Assembly (NCBI GenBank): GCA_963805445.1
Contig: CAWDUI010000011.1
Coordinates: 186,001-250,000 of the forward strand
Length of the DNA stretch: 64,000 nt
Reading direction: 5' to 3'
Origin: JAENVT01 sp963805445
GTDB lineage: Bacteria; Actinomycetota; Acidimicrobiia; Acidimicrobiales; Ilumatobacteraceae
Shown here: piece after piece, positions 9,884 to 18,717 of the stretch
How positions within the stretch are numbered: position 1 is the stretch's first letter
Layout: each line of letters starts with the position of its first letter
Notes under the pieces: generated by a model
What the model was told of the DNA's origin: nothing
Seen by the model: only the letters and a program-made list of their open reading frames with translations
Database searches by the model: none
Program-made: the position numbers and the translations under genes

Positions 9884-10473
9884 GCCCTGGGGCGAGCCGG
9901 CGGAATGTCCGCCCGACGTCAAGGTCGTGTCGAGCCGATCGCGACCTGCGCGACTGGGTGATGTGGCACCGCACGCGCGGCCAACCGATCCAGCCGATCG
10001 GTGTGTCCGGCGGAGACATGGCGCGCACCTGCGGCGGCGCCAGCGGCACGAGTCTGCTGACGGTGAAGGTGGTGGTGGACGCGATGCGCGTGACGCTCGA
10101 CGACCGCGAACCGACGTGGGGAGTCGCCCATGTGACCGCTCGCCGCGAGTGGTGGCGCGGCGACATCGCCATGGTCATGAACGCCCAGTTCTACGGACCG
10201 TACGACGTGGCGCCGCGGTCGCACCCCAATGACGGCAAGCTCGACGTCGTCCGCATCGATGCGGCGATGAGCCTGCGCGAACGCCTGCAGGCGCGTCAAC
10301 GCGCTCGCACGGGCACGCACCTCCCTCACCCGCACATCGGGTGGCGATCGCTCACCGACGTCGACCTCACGTTTGACCGCCCGATGGTGGTGTGGATCGA
10401 CGGGGTTCGTTGTAGCGCCGCCAGCCGCGTGCGCGTCAGTGTCGAGCCCGACGCCTACACCGCGTACGTCTGA
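9864..10473 (+). CDS. Small diacylglycerol-kinase-like (YegS C-domain-like) protein, frameshifted
   Basis: The repaired product has about 202 residues (extra base near 9935) and starts inside the end of helY. The segment NAQFYGPYDVAPRSHPNDGKLDVVRI resembles the second domain of YegS/BmrU lipid kinases, where N..YYGGG..APDA..DDGLLD is typical. A glycine-rich VSGGDMARTCGG sits nearer the N-terminus, but the full GGDGT nucleotide loop and a complete kinase domain are absent. It may be a lipid-binding or degenerate kinase domain. The repaired N-terminus begins MTIRKGEPWGEPAECPPDV. Function is uncertain. Confidence 0.6.
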
Positions 10474-10517
10474 GTCGGAGGTGGCCGCCGGGCATGCCGG
10501 GACTATGGTCGAACGCC

Positions 10518-11510
10518 ATGCAGTCATGGATACTCGAAGAATCGCCAGGTGCTTATCGATGGGGGTCGATCGACCTGCCGGAGTTGGCCGCCGACGACGT
10601 GGCAATACGTGTCGTCGCCAGTGCGCTCAACCACATGGACCTGTGGGTCACCCGCGGTGCGCCAAAGCCGCCGTTGCCACACGTGCCCGGTTGCGATGTC
10701 GCCGGGGTCGTGTCGGCCATCGGCTCAGACGTCACCACGGTTGCGATAGGTGATGAGGTGGTCGTCAATCCCGGCGTCTCGTCGGTTGCCGACATCGAGG
10801 CGTGGGGCAACGACAGCCCGATGGGCTCGAGCTTCATGATCTACGGCGAGCACTGCTGGGGTGGGCACGCCGAGACGGCCATCGCCCCCGAGCGCAACGT
10901 TCGCAAGCGGCCATCGACACGAACGTGGGAGGAATGTGCGGCGTTCCCGCTGGCCTACTTGACGGCCTACCGCATGCTGCGCCGAGCCCGCCTGCAGTCG
11001 GGCGACACGCTGTTGGTGGTCGGAATCGGATCGGGCGTGTCGTGCGCCGCACTGGCGATGGGAACGATGATGGGTGCGCGCGTCGAGGTCACCAGTCGCA
11101 GCGAGCAGAAGCAGGCTCAGGCCATCGAGATGGGCGCCGCCGCTGCACACGACAGCGCGGCGGCGAAGTGGGCGGTCGAAGCCGACGTCGTGGTCGAGAG
11201 CGTCGGTCCGGCGACGTGGGACCAATCGGTGCGAGCGCTCAAGCCGGGAGGGCGCATGGTGGTGTGCGGCAGCACATCGGGGCCCAAGGTCGAGCTCACG
11301 CTGCCGAGGTTGTTCTTCAAGCAGTTCGAGATCATCGGCTCGACGATGGGCAGCTATCAGGAGTTCGACGAGGTCCTCGCCTTGGTCGACCGCGGGCTGC
11401 CGATCACGATCGATCGGTCGTATCCGCTGGCGGACTACCAGGAGGCATTGGCCCGTCTCGAGCACGGCGAGCAACTGGGCAAGATCGTCTTGACCCACGA
11501 AGGGGGCTGA
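10518..11510 (+). CDS. MDR-family NAD(P)-dependent alcohol dehydrogenase/quinone oxidoreductase
   Basis: Intact 330-residue medium-chain dehydrogenase/reductase. The N-terminal GroES-like domain contains ALNHMDLWVTRG, HVPGCDVAGVVSAIG and a catalytic-domain CWGGHAE. The Rossmann domain contains LLVVGIGSGVSCAALAMG, then GGRMVVCGSTSG and the C-terminal EHGEQLGKIVLT. The usual catalytic-zinc cysteine near residue 40 is not obvious, which suggests a quinone-oxidoreductase-like member. The ATG at 10518 is chosen because it opens the domain directly. The next gene, an M20 amidohydrolase, starts 1 bp after its stop, suggesting a small operon. The substrate cannot be inferred. Confidence 0.85.
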   Translation: MQSWILEESPGAYRWGSIDLPELAADDVAIRVVASALNHMDLWVTRGAPKPPLPHVPGCDVAGVVSAIGSDVTTVAIGDEVVVNPGVSSVADIEAWGNDSPMGSSFMIYGEHCWGGHAETAIAPERNVRKRPSTRTWEECAAFPLAYLTAYRMLRRARLQSGDTLLVVGIGSGVSCAALAMGTMMGARVEVTSRSEQKQAQAIEMGAAAAHDSAAAKWAVEADVVVESVGPATWDQSVRALKPGGRMVVCGSTSGPKVELTLPRLFFKQFEIIGSTMGSYQEFDEVLALVDRGLPITIDRSYPLADYQEALARLEHGEQLGKIVLTHEGG

Positions 11511-11511
11511 C

Positions 11512-12708
11512 ATGGACATCGAAGCGCTGAAAGTTGCCGTGTGCGCCGAGGTCGATCGCCACGCCGACCGACTGCTCCACGCCAGTCACGAGATCCACGC
11601 CCATCCTGAACTGAACTTCGAAGAGCACTTCGCCCACGACCTGCTCGTCGACCAGCTCCGCTCCGCCGGTCTCGACACCACTGCCCACGCCTACGGCGTC
11701 GACACGGCGTTCGAGGCCACGGCGGGCCAGGAAGGCTTCAACGTTGCCGTGCTGTGCGAGTACGACGCCTTGCCCGGGATCGGGCACGCCTGCGGTCACA
11801 ACGTGATTGCCACTGCGGGTCTCGGTGCAGGGCTGGCAGCGGCGGCAGTCGCCCAGCAAGCGGGCGGAAGGCTGCGGATCATGGGCACACCGGCCGAAGA
11901 AGGCGGCGGTGGCAAGATCGCGATGGCCCGGCGTGGAGCGTTCGAGCAGGTGGGCGCAGCGATGATGGTGCACCCCGCCGACGCGGACCTGATCTCGATG
12001 GACACCATCGCACTGCAGGAGTTGCACGTGCAGATGCACGGGAAGGCGGCACATGCCGCTGCGGCGCCGTGGGAGGGCCGTAACGCCCTCGATGCGGCGG
12101 TCCTGGGGTACATGAACATCGCCGCAATGCGCCAGCACATCCGGCCCACGGAGCGCATCCACGGGATCATCACCAAAGGGGGCGACAAGGCCAACATCGT
12201 GCCGGCCGAGACGGCGATGGAGTGGATCGTTCGGTCGGCCACCATCGAATCGCTGCAACCACTGAAGCAGCGGGTGCTGACGTCGTTGGAGGCTGCGGCG
12301 ACGGCGTGCGCGTGCTCGATCGATCACCAGTGGAACGACCACACCTATGCCGACATGATCGACAACGGACCCATGGTTGCTGCCTACGTCACCAACGCGG
12401 CGCGTGTGGGGCGTACGGTTGTCGATCCTGCGTCCGTCGGGCGCCGGGTCGTGGGCAGCACCGACATGGGCAACATCAGCTACCTGGTGCCGTCGATCCA
12501 CCCGATGATCAAGGTCGCCGGCGACGGCATCGCGATCCATACGCTGGAGTTCGCCGAGTGGGCCAGGTCGCCCGATGGCGACAAGGCGGTGCTCGACGGC
12601 GCCAAGGCGATGGCGATGACGATCGTCGATCTGTGGACATCGGCCGATCTCCGCGAAGCGGCGACTGCGGCGTTCGCCGAACGGCCATCGTCGGTCGAGG
12701 TCCTCTAA
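11512..12708 (+). CDS. M20-family amidohydrolase (AbgB/N-acyl amino acid hydrolase-like)
   Basis: Intact 398-residue metallohydrolase. It begins with the HEIHAHPELNFEE motif typical of M20D hydrolases, then CEYDALPGIGHACGHN (metal ligands), GTPAEEGGGGK (catalytic glutamate pair), the dimerisation domain with GKAAHAAAAPWEGRNALDA, and a C-terminal GSTDMGNISYLVPSIHP. These proteins remove acyl or aminobenzoyl groups from amino acids or small peptides. It directly follows the MDR dehydrogenase on the same strand. Confidence 0.88.
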   Translation: MDIEALKVAVCAEVDRHADRLLHASHEIHAHPELNFEEHFAHDLLVDQLRSAGLDTTAHAYGVDTAFEATAGQEGFNVAVLCEYDALPGIGHACGHNVIATAGLGAGLAAAAVAQQAGGRLRIMGTPAEEGGGGKIAMARRGAFEQVGAAMMVHPADADLISMDTIALQELHVQMHGKAAHAAAAPWEGRNALDAAVLGYMNIAAMRQHIRPTERIHGIITKGGDKANIVPAETAMEWIVRSATIESLQPLKQRVLTSLEAAATACACSIDHQWNDHTYADMIDNGPMVAAYVTNAARVGRTVVDPASVGRRVVGSTDMGNISYLVPSIHPMIKVAGDGIAIHTLEFAEWARSPDGDKAVLDGAKAMAMTIVDLWTSADLREAATAAFAERPSSVEVL

Positions 12709-12771
12709 CCGCTGGTCAGGCCGTCGCGTAATGCGGCGGGCGGCGAGCGCCAACCCGTAGGATTTCCAGCT

Positions 12772-14375
12772 GTGACGGTCTACGTCCCCGAGGAGTACAC
12801 GCCCGCCGAGGCCGACACGTTACGTCGGTACTTCACCAATCTCGACGGTCCGGTATTTGCCCTGGTCAACCTGCCCGAAGTGGTCAAGGGGGCGCTCTTC
12901 GCACGCTACAGCCGCAGCTCCAAGAGCCTGCGGCGGCTGTTCCTCGACGAGTTCGTCGGCGATCTCGACATCAGCGGCGACCATTCGGTGGACGCGACGA
13001 TCGGTCTCGAACGCGCCGAAGAACTGTACGAGAAGGTGTTCTTCGAGTACGGCGACGATTCCGTCGCCCAGCTCGGTGGTGTGCATCTGGCCTGCGAGCA
13101 GGCCTCCAACGTGCTCACCAAGGTGCTCGAATGGGGCCGCCTGATGAGCTATCTCGAGCAGAGCACTCGCTACATCGCCTACGACTCGCGCATCGGCGGG
13201 AGGTATCGGTTCTACCGAGACCCGGCCGTGCTGTCCAGTCGATTCGGGACCCGCTACGTCGGCGATATGGACCGGCTGTTCGACACCTACTCGCTGTTGC
13301 TCACCAAAGTCACCGATCACGTGCGCGTCACGGTCGATCGCGATCCCGCCGACAGCGACTTCGTTTTCCGCCAGGCCACCCGGGCCAAGGCGCTCGACGC
13401 GGTGCGCGGCGTGCTGCCCGCCGCGTCGTTGTCGAACGTCGGCATCTACGGCAGCGGCCAGGGCTTCGAGAACCTGCTGTTGCGCATGCGCGCTCATCCC
13501 TTGCCCGAGGCTCGGCAGTACGCCGAACTGATGCTGCACGAACTCCGCAAGGTCATCCCCAGCTTTCTTCGCCGAGTCGACCTCGCCGATCGCGGCGGTC
13601 GCTGGACCAACTACCTGTCGACCACCCGCGAGCGCACGGCTGAGTTGGTCGACACGTTGTTCGGTGGCACACCGGTCGAACCCGCTCCGTCGGTGCAACT
13701 CGTCGACTGGGACCGCGATGCCGAAGACAAGCTGCTGGCAGCGATCTGCTACTCGCACACCAACTTGCCCGAGGCCCAGTTGCTCCAGCGTGTCCGCACC
13801 CTCGGGCCCGACGGAGCGGCTTGCCCTGATCCGGGCGTATGTCGGTGAGCGTGAGAATCGTCGGCACAAGCCCGGTCGGGCGTTCGAACGCATCGACTAC
13901 CGGTTCGACGTGCTCAGCGACTACGGGGCGTTCCGCGACCTGCAGCGGCATCGCCTGCTGACCATCGAATGGCAGCCGCTGACGCCGAATCACGGGTACG
14001 TGCGCCCCAGCCTGATCGACGAAGCGGGTCTGACCGAGATCTTCGACGATGCGATGGCGCGTTCGGCGGCGCTGTTCGATCTGCTGAAGGACGAATTCCC
14101 GCACCAGGCCAGCTATGCCGTTTCGATGGCATACCGGTTGCGGTACTCGATGCAGTTCAACGCCCGCGAAGCCATCCACATGCTCGAACTCCGGTCTTCC
14201 CCGCAAGGTCACCCGGCCTATCGCCAGGTCGCGCTGGAGATGCACCGACTCATCGGTGAGCAAGCCGGACATCGGGCGGTCGCCGAGGCGATGAGTCATA
14301 TGACGATGGAGGCGCCCGGAGCTGGAGCGGCTCGACGCAGAGCGCCGCGCCGAGGTGCGACGGGGTCAATCCTGA
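12772..14375 (+). CDS. thyX: FAD-dependent thymidylate synthase, long two-domain form, frameshifted twice
   Basis: ThyX methylates dUMP using methylene-tetrahydrofolate and FAD. The product is about 533 residues, twice the standard length, as in actinobacterial proteins with two ThyX-like halves. The first half contains ARYSRSSKSLRRLFLDEF and SYLEQSTRYIAYD. The second, in the next frame, holds YGAFRDLQRHRLLTIEWQ, which resembles the RHR-type ThyX motif, and YSMQFNAREAIHMLELRSS. Extra bases are inferred near 13813 and near 14314-14317. The second correction gives the charged ending PELERLDAERRAEVRRGQS and moves the stop to 14373-14375. The start is GTG. Confidence 0.85.
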
Positions 14376-14491
14376 GCTGACACATGCTGACCGTGACCGT
14401 TGTCACAGGAACGAGAAGCAAGGTCGGTGGCTGACCGCCGTAGTATCCCCGCCCGCGCCCAGGGTTACCGCACGACGATGAAGGACCGAAG

Positions 14492-14992
14492 ATGGCTGAT
14501 GATGATGAGGTGGTTGGGCCCGATGACGAGTTCGAGGAAGAGACCGAAGAAGAGGAAGAGCCTGCAGAGCTGACCGACGATGACCTCGACGAAGAGGCCC
14601 TCGTCGATGACGACGACGACGAATTCGGCGAGATCGACGATCCGTTCGACGGCGACGCCGACGAAGAAGAGGAAGAAGAGGACACCGAGAAGGAAGGTCC
14701 GGTTCGCAAGTCGGTCGCGACCGATGAAGAGGATGACGACGACGACATCATCGCCCCCGACGATGTCGAAGCTGACCTCGACACGATCCTGAAGGACCGC
14801 CTGGTTGCTGCCGACGAAGACGGTGGCGACGACGAGGAAGACGAACCGGAGGATCGCAGCGAGTCGAGCGATCGCCTCCAACCCAAGCGATCAGACGAGC
14901 AGCTGTGTCCGAGCTGCTTCCTGCTCGTGCGCAACAGCGCGCCGATCTGCCCGGTCGGCGATGACGATTGTCCGCTGTTCCCTCGAACCTGA
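14492..14992 (+). CDS. DUF4193-like acidic zinc-ribbon protein
   Basis: 166-residue protein whose first two-thirds is almost entirely aspartate and glutamate. It continues with DVEADLDTILKDRLVAADED and ends in a cysteine cluster (CPSCFLLVRNSAPICPVGDDDC) that probably binds zinc. This layout matches the actinobacterial DUF4193 family, small conserved acidic proteins of unknown function, but the acidic leader here is longer than usual. An RBS-like GAAGGA lies upstream of the ATG. It is a stand-alone gene between thyX and an acetyltransferase. Confidence 0.72.
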   Translation: MADDDEVVGPDDEFEEETEEEEEPAELTDDDLDEEALVDDDDDEFGEIDDPFDGDADEEEEEEDTEKEGPVRKSVATDEEDDDDDIIAPDDVEADLDTILKDRLVAADEDGGDDEEDEPEDRSESSDRLQPKRSDEQLCPSCFLLVRNSAPICPVGDDDCPLFPRT

Positions 14993-15019
14993 TGCACGGA
15001 TTGCGATGAAGGGTCGGGG

Positions 15020-15460
15020 ATGAACGAGGTCGTCCGTCCCGCCGAGCCAAATGACGCCGCCCAACTCGCCGAGCTGGAGGGTGCCGCACGGCACCATCTG
15101 ATCGACCAACGTGGCGGGGCAGCGCTGCTTGCCGAGCAGCCGCCGATCGGTGATTGGGCGTCGGCCATCGAGGACCATGCACGTTGGATCGGCGTTGCCG
15201 AGCTCGACGGCTTCGTCGTTGGGTATCTCGAGCTGGCCGTCACCGGCGAGATCGCTGTGGTCCGCCAGGTCTACGTGCAGCCCGAAGCCCGCGAGCTGGG
15301 GTTCGGCGACGGCCTGCTCGAGGCCGCGCGCCAGGAGGCGCAGCGACACGGCTGCAGCGCCCTGGAGGGCTTTGCGCTGCCGGGCGATCGCGACACGAAG
15401 AACCTCTACGAACGCGCCGGTATCACCGCTCGCAAGATCATCGTGTCGACCCGCCTGTAA
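15020..15460 (+). CDS. GNAT-family N-acetyltransferase
   Basis: Intact 146-residue GNAT fold. It begins VVRPAEPNDAAQLAELE (strand 1 and helix 1), has IGVAELDGFVVGYLELAV (central strands), QVYVQPEARELGFGDGLLEAA with a degenerate acetyl-CoA pyrophosphate loop (Q/R-x-x-G-x-G/A type), and ends NLYERAGITARKIIV. The substrate is unknown. It follows the DUF4193-like gene by 28 bp and is convergent with the enoyl-CoA hydratase gene. Confidence 0.8.
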   Translation: MNEVVRPAEPNDAAQLAELEGAARHHLIDQRGGAALLAEQPPIGDWASAIEDHARWIGVAELDGFVVGYLELAVTGEIAVVRQVYVQPEARELGFGDGLLEAARQEAQRHGCSALEGFALPGDRDTKNLYERAGITARKIIVSTRL

Positions 15461-15468
15461 TCGAGCTG

Positions 15469-16254
15469 CTACCGGCCCTGCCAGTTCGGAGGCCGCTTCT
15501 CGATGAATGCAGTCAGGCCTTCCTTGGTGTCTTCCGATTGGAGGACTGCGGCGAACTGCTCATTCGTCATCGCCTTCAGCGTTTCATCATCCTCGAACGC
15601 GCTGGCCAGGACCACCTTGCGGCTGGCCCGCACCGCCAAGGGGGCCGCAGCGCAGATCTGCTCGGCAAGCGCGATGGCGGCCTCGACGGCCTGACCAGGC
15701 TCGACGATGCGATTGACCAGGCCGAGCTCGTAGGCGCGTTGGGCGGGAAGTGGCTCGCCGGTGAGGATCACCTCCATCGCCGCGGATCGGCCGATGGCTC
15801 GTGGAAGGCGGAACAACCCACCCGCACCGGCGATGAGGTTGCGTTTCACCTCGGCGAGCCCGAAGGCCGAGCGGGTCGTGGCGACAACCAGATCGGCGGC
15901 CAGCACGATTTCGCATCCGCCGGCGGTGGCCAGGCCGTCGACGGCCACGATCACCGGCTTGTCGCGGTCGCGATAGACAAACCCGGCGAACCCGCCTCGT
16001 TTGGTGTTGAGTGACCCGGCCTGACCCGAATTGATCGCCTTGAGGTCAGCCCCGGCACTGAAGACCGGCTTCGCTTGGGCTTCGGTGTTGGCTGTCAGGA
16101 CGCCGACCCACACGTCAGGGTCGCTCTCGAGTTGGTCGATCGCGGACTCCAAACCGGCGGCGACGTCACCGTTGACGGCATTGCGTGCCTCCGGGCGATT
16201 GAGCGTGATCAGGCCGATGCGGCCGCGGGCTTCGTACAGAACGAGGTCGGACAT
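15469..16254 (-). CDS. Enoyl-CoA hydratase/isomerase family protein
   Basis: Intact 261-residue crotonase-fold protein. Motifs are ITLNRPEARNAV, the first oxyanion-hole loop FSAGADLKAI, the second oxyanion-hole segment VDGLATAGGCEIVLAADLVVA, and AFGLAEVKRNLIAGAGG with a catalytic-position glutamate. The C-terminal SEDTKEGLTAFIEKRPPNWQGR is typical of enoyl-CoA hydratases of beta-oxidation. Reading frame remains open upstream, but the ATG at 16254 gives the normal family N-terminus (MSDLVLYEARGRIGL). Confidence 0.9.
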   Translation of the reverse strand: MSDLVLYEARGRIGLITLNRPEARNAVNGDVAAGLESAIDQLESDPDVWVGVLTANTEAQAKPVFSAGADLKAINSGQAGSLNTKRGGFAGFVYRDRDKPVIVAVDGLATAGGCEIVLAADLVVATTRSAFGLAEVKRNLIAGAGGLFRLPRAIGRSAAMEVILTGEPLPAQRAYELGLVNRIVEPGQAVEAAIALAEQICAAAPLAVRASRKVVLASAFEDDETLKAMTNEQFAAVLQSEDTKEGLTAFIEKRPPNWQGR

Positions 16255-16320
16255 GTCGACGACTGTAGGGCGCGCACCTGGATCATGCGAACCGGTCACA
16301 CCGCCGATCGAGCTGGGAGT

Positions 16321-16369
16321 GAAGTGTGCACGTTCGATGCGAACGGTACGCATCCAACCTGCACACTTC
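16321..16369. terminator. Long inverted repeat / putative terminator hairpin
   Basis: Perfect 10-bp arms at 16321-16330 (GAAGTGTGCA) and 16360-16369 (TGCACACTTC) enclose a second small inverted repeat (GTTCG ATG CGAAC, 16332-16344). It lies between the stop of the RG-rich gene and the start of the enoyl-CoA hydratase gene, both on the minus strand. No T-tract follows, so it may be an intrinsic terminator of the high-GC type, or an operator for the downstream gene. Confidence 0.5.
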
Positions 16370-16379
16370 GCCGGATCGG

Positions 16380-18107
16380 TCAGCCTTCGTCGGTGACTGG
16401 TGGTGCCTCGTCTGCGACTGGGGCTTCGTCGGCTGCGGTGGGTTCGTCTGCGACTGGGGCTTCGTCGGCTGCGGTGGGTTCGTCTGCGACTGGTGTTTCG
16501 TCCGGTGCGGCGGGCTCGTCGGCGGCTGGTGCTGCCTCGGCAACTGGGGCTTCGTCGGGCTCCGGTGATACCTCGGCGATTGGGGCTTCGTCGGTGACGG
16601 GTGCCGCCTCGGCGGCTGGTGTTTCCTCGGCCGCGACTGGTGCTTCCTCGGCGACGGCGGGCTGGGTCTGTTCGACCACCAGCGTCTCCTCTGGGGCCTG
16701 CAGTGGGGCCGGCTCGGGTGCGGGCGTCGCCGGCTTGGCGGCTTTCGGAGCCGCAGGCGCTTTGGGCGCGGCCTTCTTCGGAGCCGTGGGTCGAGTCGGA
16801 CGCAGTGGCTTGGGCGCTGCCGCGCCCTGGCTGACCTCGATCTCGAACAACGCGGCGACCTGAGGCAGCAGGGGACCGACGCGCTTGACCGTCGCCAGCA
16901 ACTCGTCGGACGGCTGTGCCGGCTTGGCGGCCGGCTGGACGTGGCTGCGCACCGGAGAGAACGCCGCAGCTTCCAGCACGGCGATCCACCGATCATCGAG
17001 CGCCTCCGCAGTGAGGTTGGCCGTGGTGGCTGTCGCCAGCTTCATGGCGAGCTCGGTTGGGAAGCGAACGCCGGCTTTCGGCGGCTGCGACGACAGCTTC
17101 AGGGCTCGGATCACCCGTCCGACACCGATGGCGGCGTCGATGTCTTCGAACCACAGTGCCAACTCGGTCTCCTGCTTGGTGACCAGCGCGGCCTTCAGAT
17201 CGGCGGCGACCGCACGCGTCGTCTCGTCGCGGGCGACCATCGGGTCTTCCCCCGCGGCGACGACGCTGCGCAGGTCGCGGAGATCGAGGTCGTCGATGTC
17301 GGCCAGCGCCGCATCGGCGCGGTCCAGCCATTCGGCGACGCGCAGTCGCGGGAGCAGCCCTTCAGCCATCGACAGCAGGCCACCGGCGGGTACCTCGGGC
17401 TGACCCTCGGCCTTCAGTCGCTGGTTCTGCTCGTTGACAGCCTGACGCACGGCCGGCAGCCCACCTTGGAGGGCGCGCTCGGCGACGGGTCGTTGCTCTT
17501 CGGGCAGGTCGGCCAGCACAGCGTTGCGGTGGACGCGGCCCGGCCTGAGACGCTTGGGCTTCGGACGCTGTGGAAGCTCGGGCGGCGCGGTGAAGTTGGG
17601 GCGTGTGCGGCGCTCGGATCGCTGGCCACGGTCGGTGCGTGTGGTGCCACCGGGACGGTCGCCGCTCGGCCGGTCGCCCGACGGGCGGTCGGTGCGTGTG
17701 GTCGCGCCATCGCGGCGAGGTGGGCGGTCGCCGTCGCGGCGGGGGCGTCGATCGCCGCCTGGTCCGTTGCGGCGCGGTGGACGGTCACCACGATCACCGC
17801 GTTCTCCCCGGTCGCTGCGCTCGCGTCGCGCCAGCTGTTGTGTGACGGCCTCGAACGGCTTGTCGCTGGGGATGAGATCGAGCAGTCCGGACTTCTCCGC
17901 CTTCTCCTTGCCGGTCGAGACCGACAGGATCGTCATGCCATCGAGCTCGACTTCCGCATCGGCTTTGAGCACCGACCCGATCTTGGCGCCATCGGGCAAC
18001 AACGCGCCGTCGAGTACCCCCTTGGGTGCTCTGGCTCCGGCAGCGCGCCACGTCCAGGTACCATCCGGGCGCGCGCTGGTGAGCTCGATTTCGATCCTTC
18101 GGGACAT
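16380..18107 (-). CDS. Large low-complexity protein with RG-rich segment and acidic Pro/Ala repeats
   Basis: 575 residues, no recognised enzyme domain. About residues 1-90 form a small folded-looking domain (SRRIEIELTSARPDGTWTWR, with KADAEVELDGMTILSV). Residues 90-180 are rich in Arg-Gly-Asp (RGDRGDRPPRR, RRDGDRPPRRDG), like RNA-binding RGG regions. Residues 190-400 are helical (PVAERALQGGLPAVRQAVNEQ). The last 170 are Ala/Pro/Lys and then repeats of APVADEPTAADE. The compositional layout suggests a nucleic-acid-associated, largely disordered protein; the function is unknown. It is divergent from the gamma-carbonic anhydrase gene. Confidence 0.7.
   Translation of the reverse strand: MSRRIEIELTSARPDGTWTWRAAGARAPKGVLDGALLPDGAKIGSVLKADAEVELDGMTILSVSTGKEKAEKSGLLDLIPSDKPFEAVTQQLARRERSDRGERGDRGDRPPRRNGPGGDRRPRRDGDRPPRRDGATTRTDRPSGDRPSGDRPGGTTRTDRGQRSERRTRPNFTAPPELPQRPKPKRLRPGRVHRNAVLADLPEEQRPVAERALQGGLPAVRQAVNEQNQRLKAEGQPEVPAGGLLSMAEGLLPRLRVAEWLDRADAALADIDDLDLRDLRSVVAAGEDPMVARDETTRAVAADLKAALVTKQETELALWFEDIDAAIGVGRVIRALKLSSQPPKAGVRFPTELAMKLATATTANLTAEALDDRWIAVLEAAAFSPVRSHVQPAAKPAQPSDELLATVKRVGPLLPQVAALFEIEVSQGAAAPKPLRPTRPTAPKKAAPKAPAAPKAAKPATPAPEPAPLQAPEETLVVEQTQPAVAEEAPVAAEETPAAEAAPVTDEAPIAEVSPEPDEAPVAEAAPAADEPAAPDETPVADEPTAADEAPVADEPTAADEAPVADEAPPVTDEG
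16411..16512. repeat. 36-bp tandem repeat inside the RG-rich gene
   Basis: Two perfect 36-bp copies (16411-16446 and 16447-16482) and a third diverged copy encode, on the minus strand, the 12-residue repeat ADEAPVADEPTA near the protein C-terminus. The unit keeps the reading frame, so copy number can change without disrupting the protein. Confidence 0.8.
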
Positions 18108-18198
18108 AGGCCCGCAACCGTATCTGGCGCGAGCCGCTTCGCTCCACCGTGAAACGCGGTTGTCGCCGCGAGCCCAATGCTCACTACGGTGACGTGCC

Positions 18199-18717
18199 GT
18201 GCCTATTTATGCCCTCGGTGACCAGGTTCCGTCGATTCATCCCGATGCGTACGTGCACCCCGACGCAGTCGTGATCGGCAATGTGACGATTGGTGCGCAC
18301 AGCTCGGTGTGGCCCTGTGCTGTGCTGCGCGGCGATGACGGAGCGATCACCATCGGACGGCGCACCAGCGTGCAGGACGGCTGCGTGGTGCACACAACAC
18401 CGCACGACCCGACGACGATCGGTGACGATTGCGTGATCGGTCACATGGTGCATCTCGAGGCGTGCACGATCGAGCCGTGGTGCCTCATCGGGGTCGGGTC
18501 GGTCGTGCTGCATCGTGTGGTCGTCAGCAGCTGGGCGATCGTTGCTGCCAATGCCGTCGTGCTGAACGACACGATGGTGCCCTCGGGCGCGCTCGCGGTC
18601 GGTACACCGGCTGTCATCAAGGAGGGCAGGGCTCGCCGCGAAGACATCGAACGTGGGGTGACCACCTACGTCGAACGAGCAGCACGGTTCCGCGCCGAGT
18701 TGCGGCGCATCGACTAG
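18199..18717 (+). CDS. Gamma-carbonic anhydrase family protein
   Basis: Intact 172-residue left-handed beta-helix protein built of hexapeptide repeats (IGNVTIGAHSSVWPCAVLRGDDGAITIG). It has the zinc-ligand histidines of the gamma-CA family: the first in DGCVVHTT and two in IGHMVHLEAC. Such proteins may hydrate CO2 or act as acyltransferase-like or cofactor-related relatives; the active form is not decidable here. The GTG start is used. The stop codon TAG overlaps the GTG of prmA, so the two genes are coupled. Confidence 0.88.
   Translation: MPIYALGDQVPSIHPDAYVHPDAVVIGNVTIGAHSSVWPCAVLRGDDGAITIGRRTSVQDGCVVHTTPHDPTTIGDDCVIGHMVHLEACTIEPWCLIGVGSVVLHRVVVSSWAIVAANAVVLNDTMVPSGALAVGTPAVIKEGRARREDIERGVTTYVERAARFRAELRRID

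Noticed and set aside
15469..16989. Minus-strand 506-codon frame extending the enoyl-CoA hydratase upstream
   Set aside because: The extra N-terminal 245 residues are Arg/Ser-rich shadow sequence of the repeat gene at 16380-18107. The true start is the ATG at 16254.
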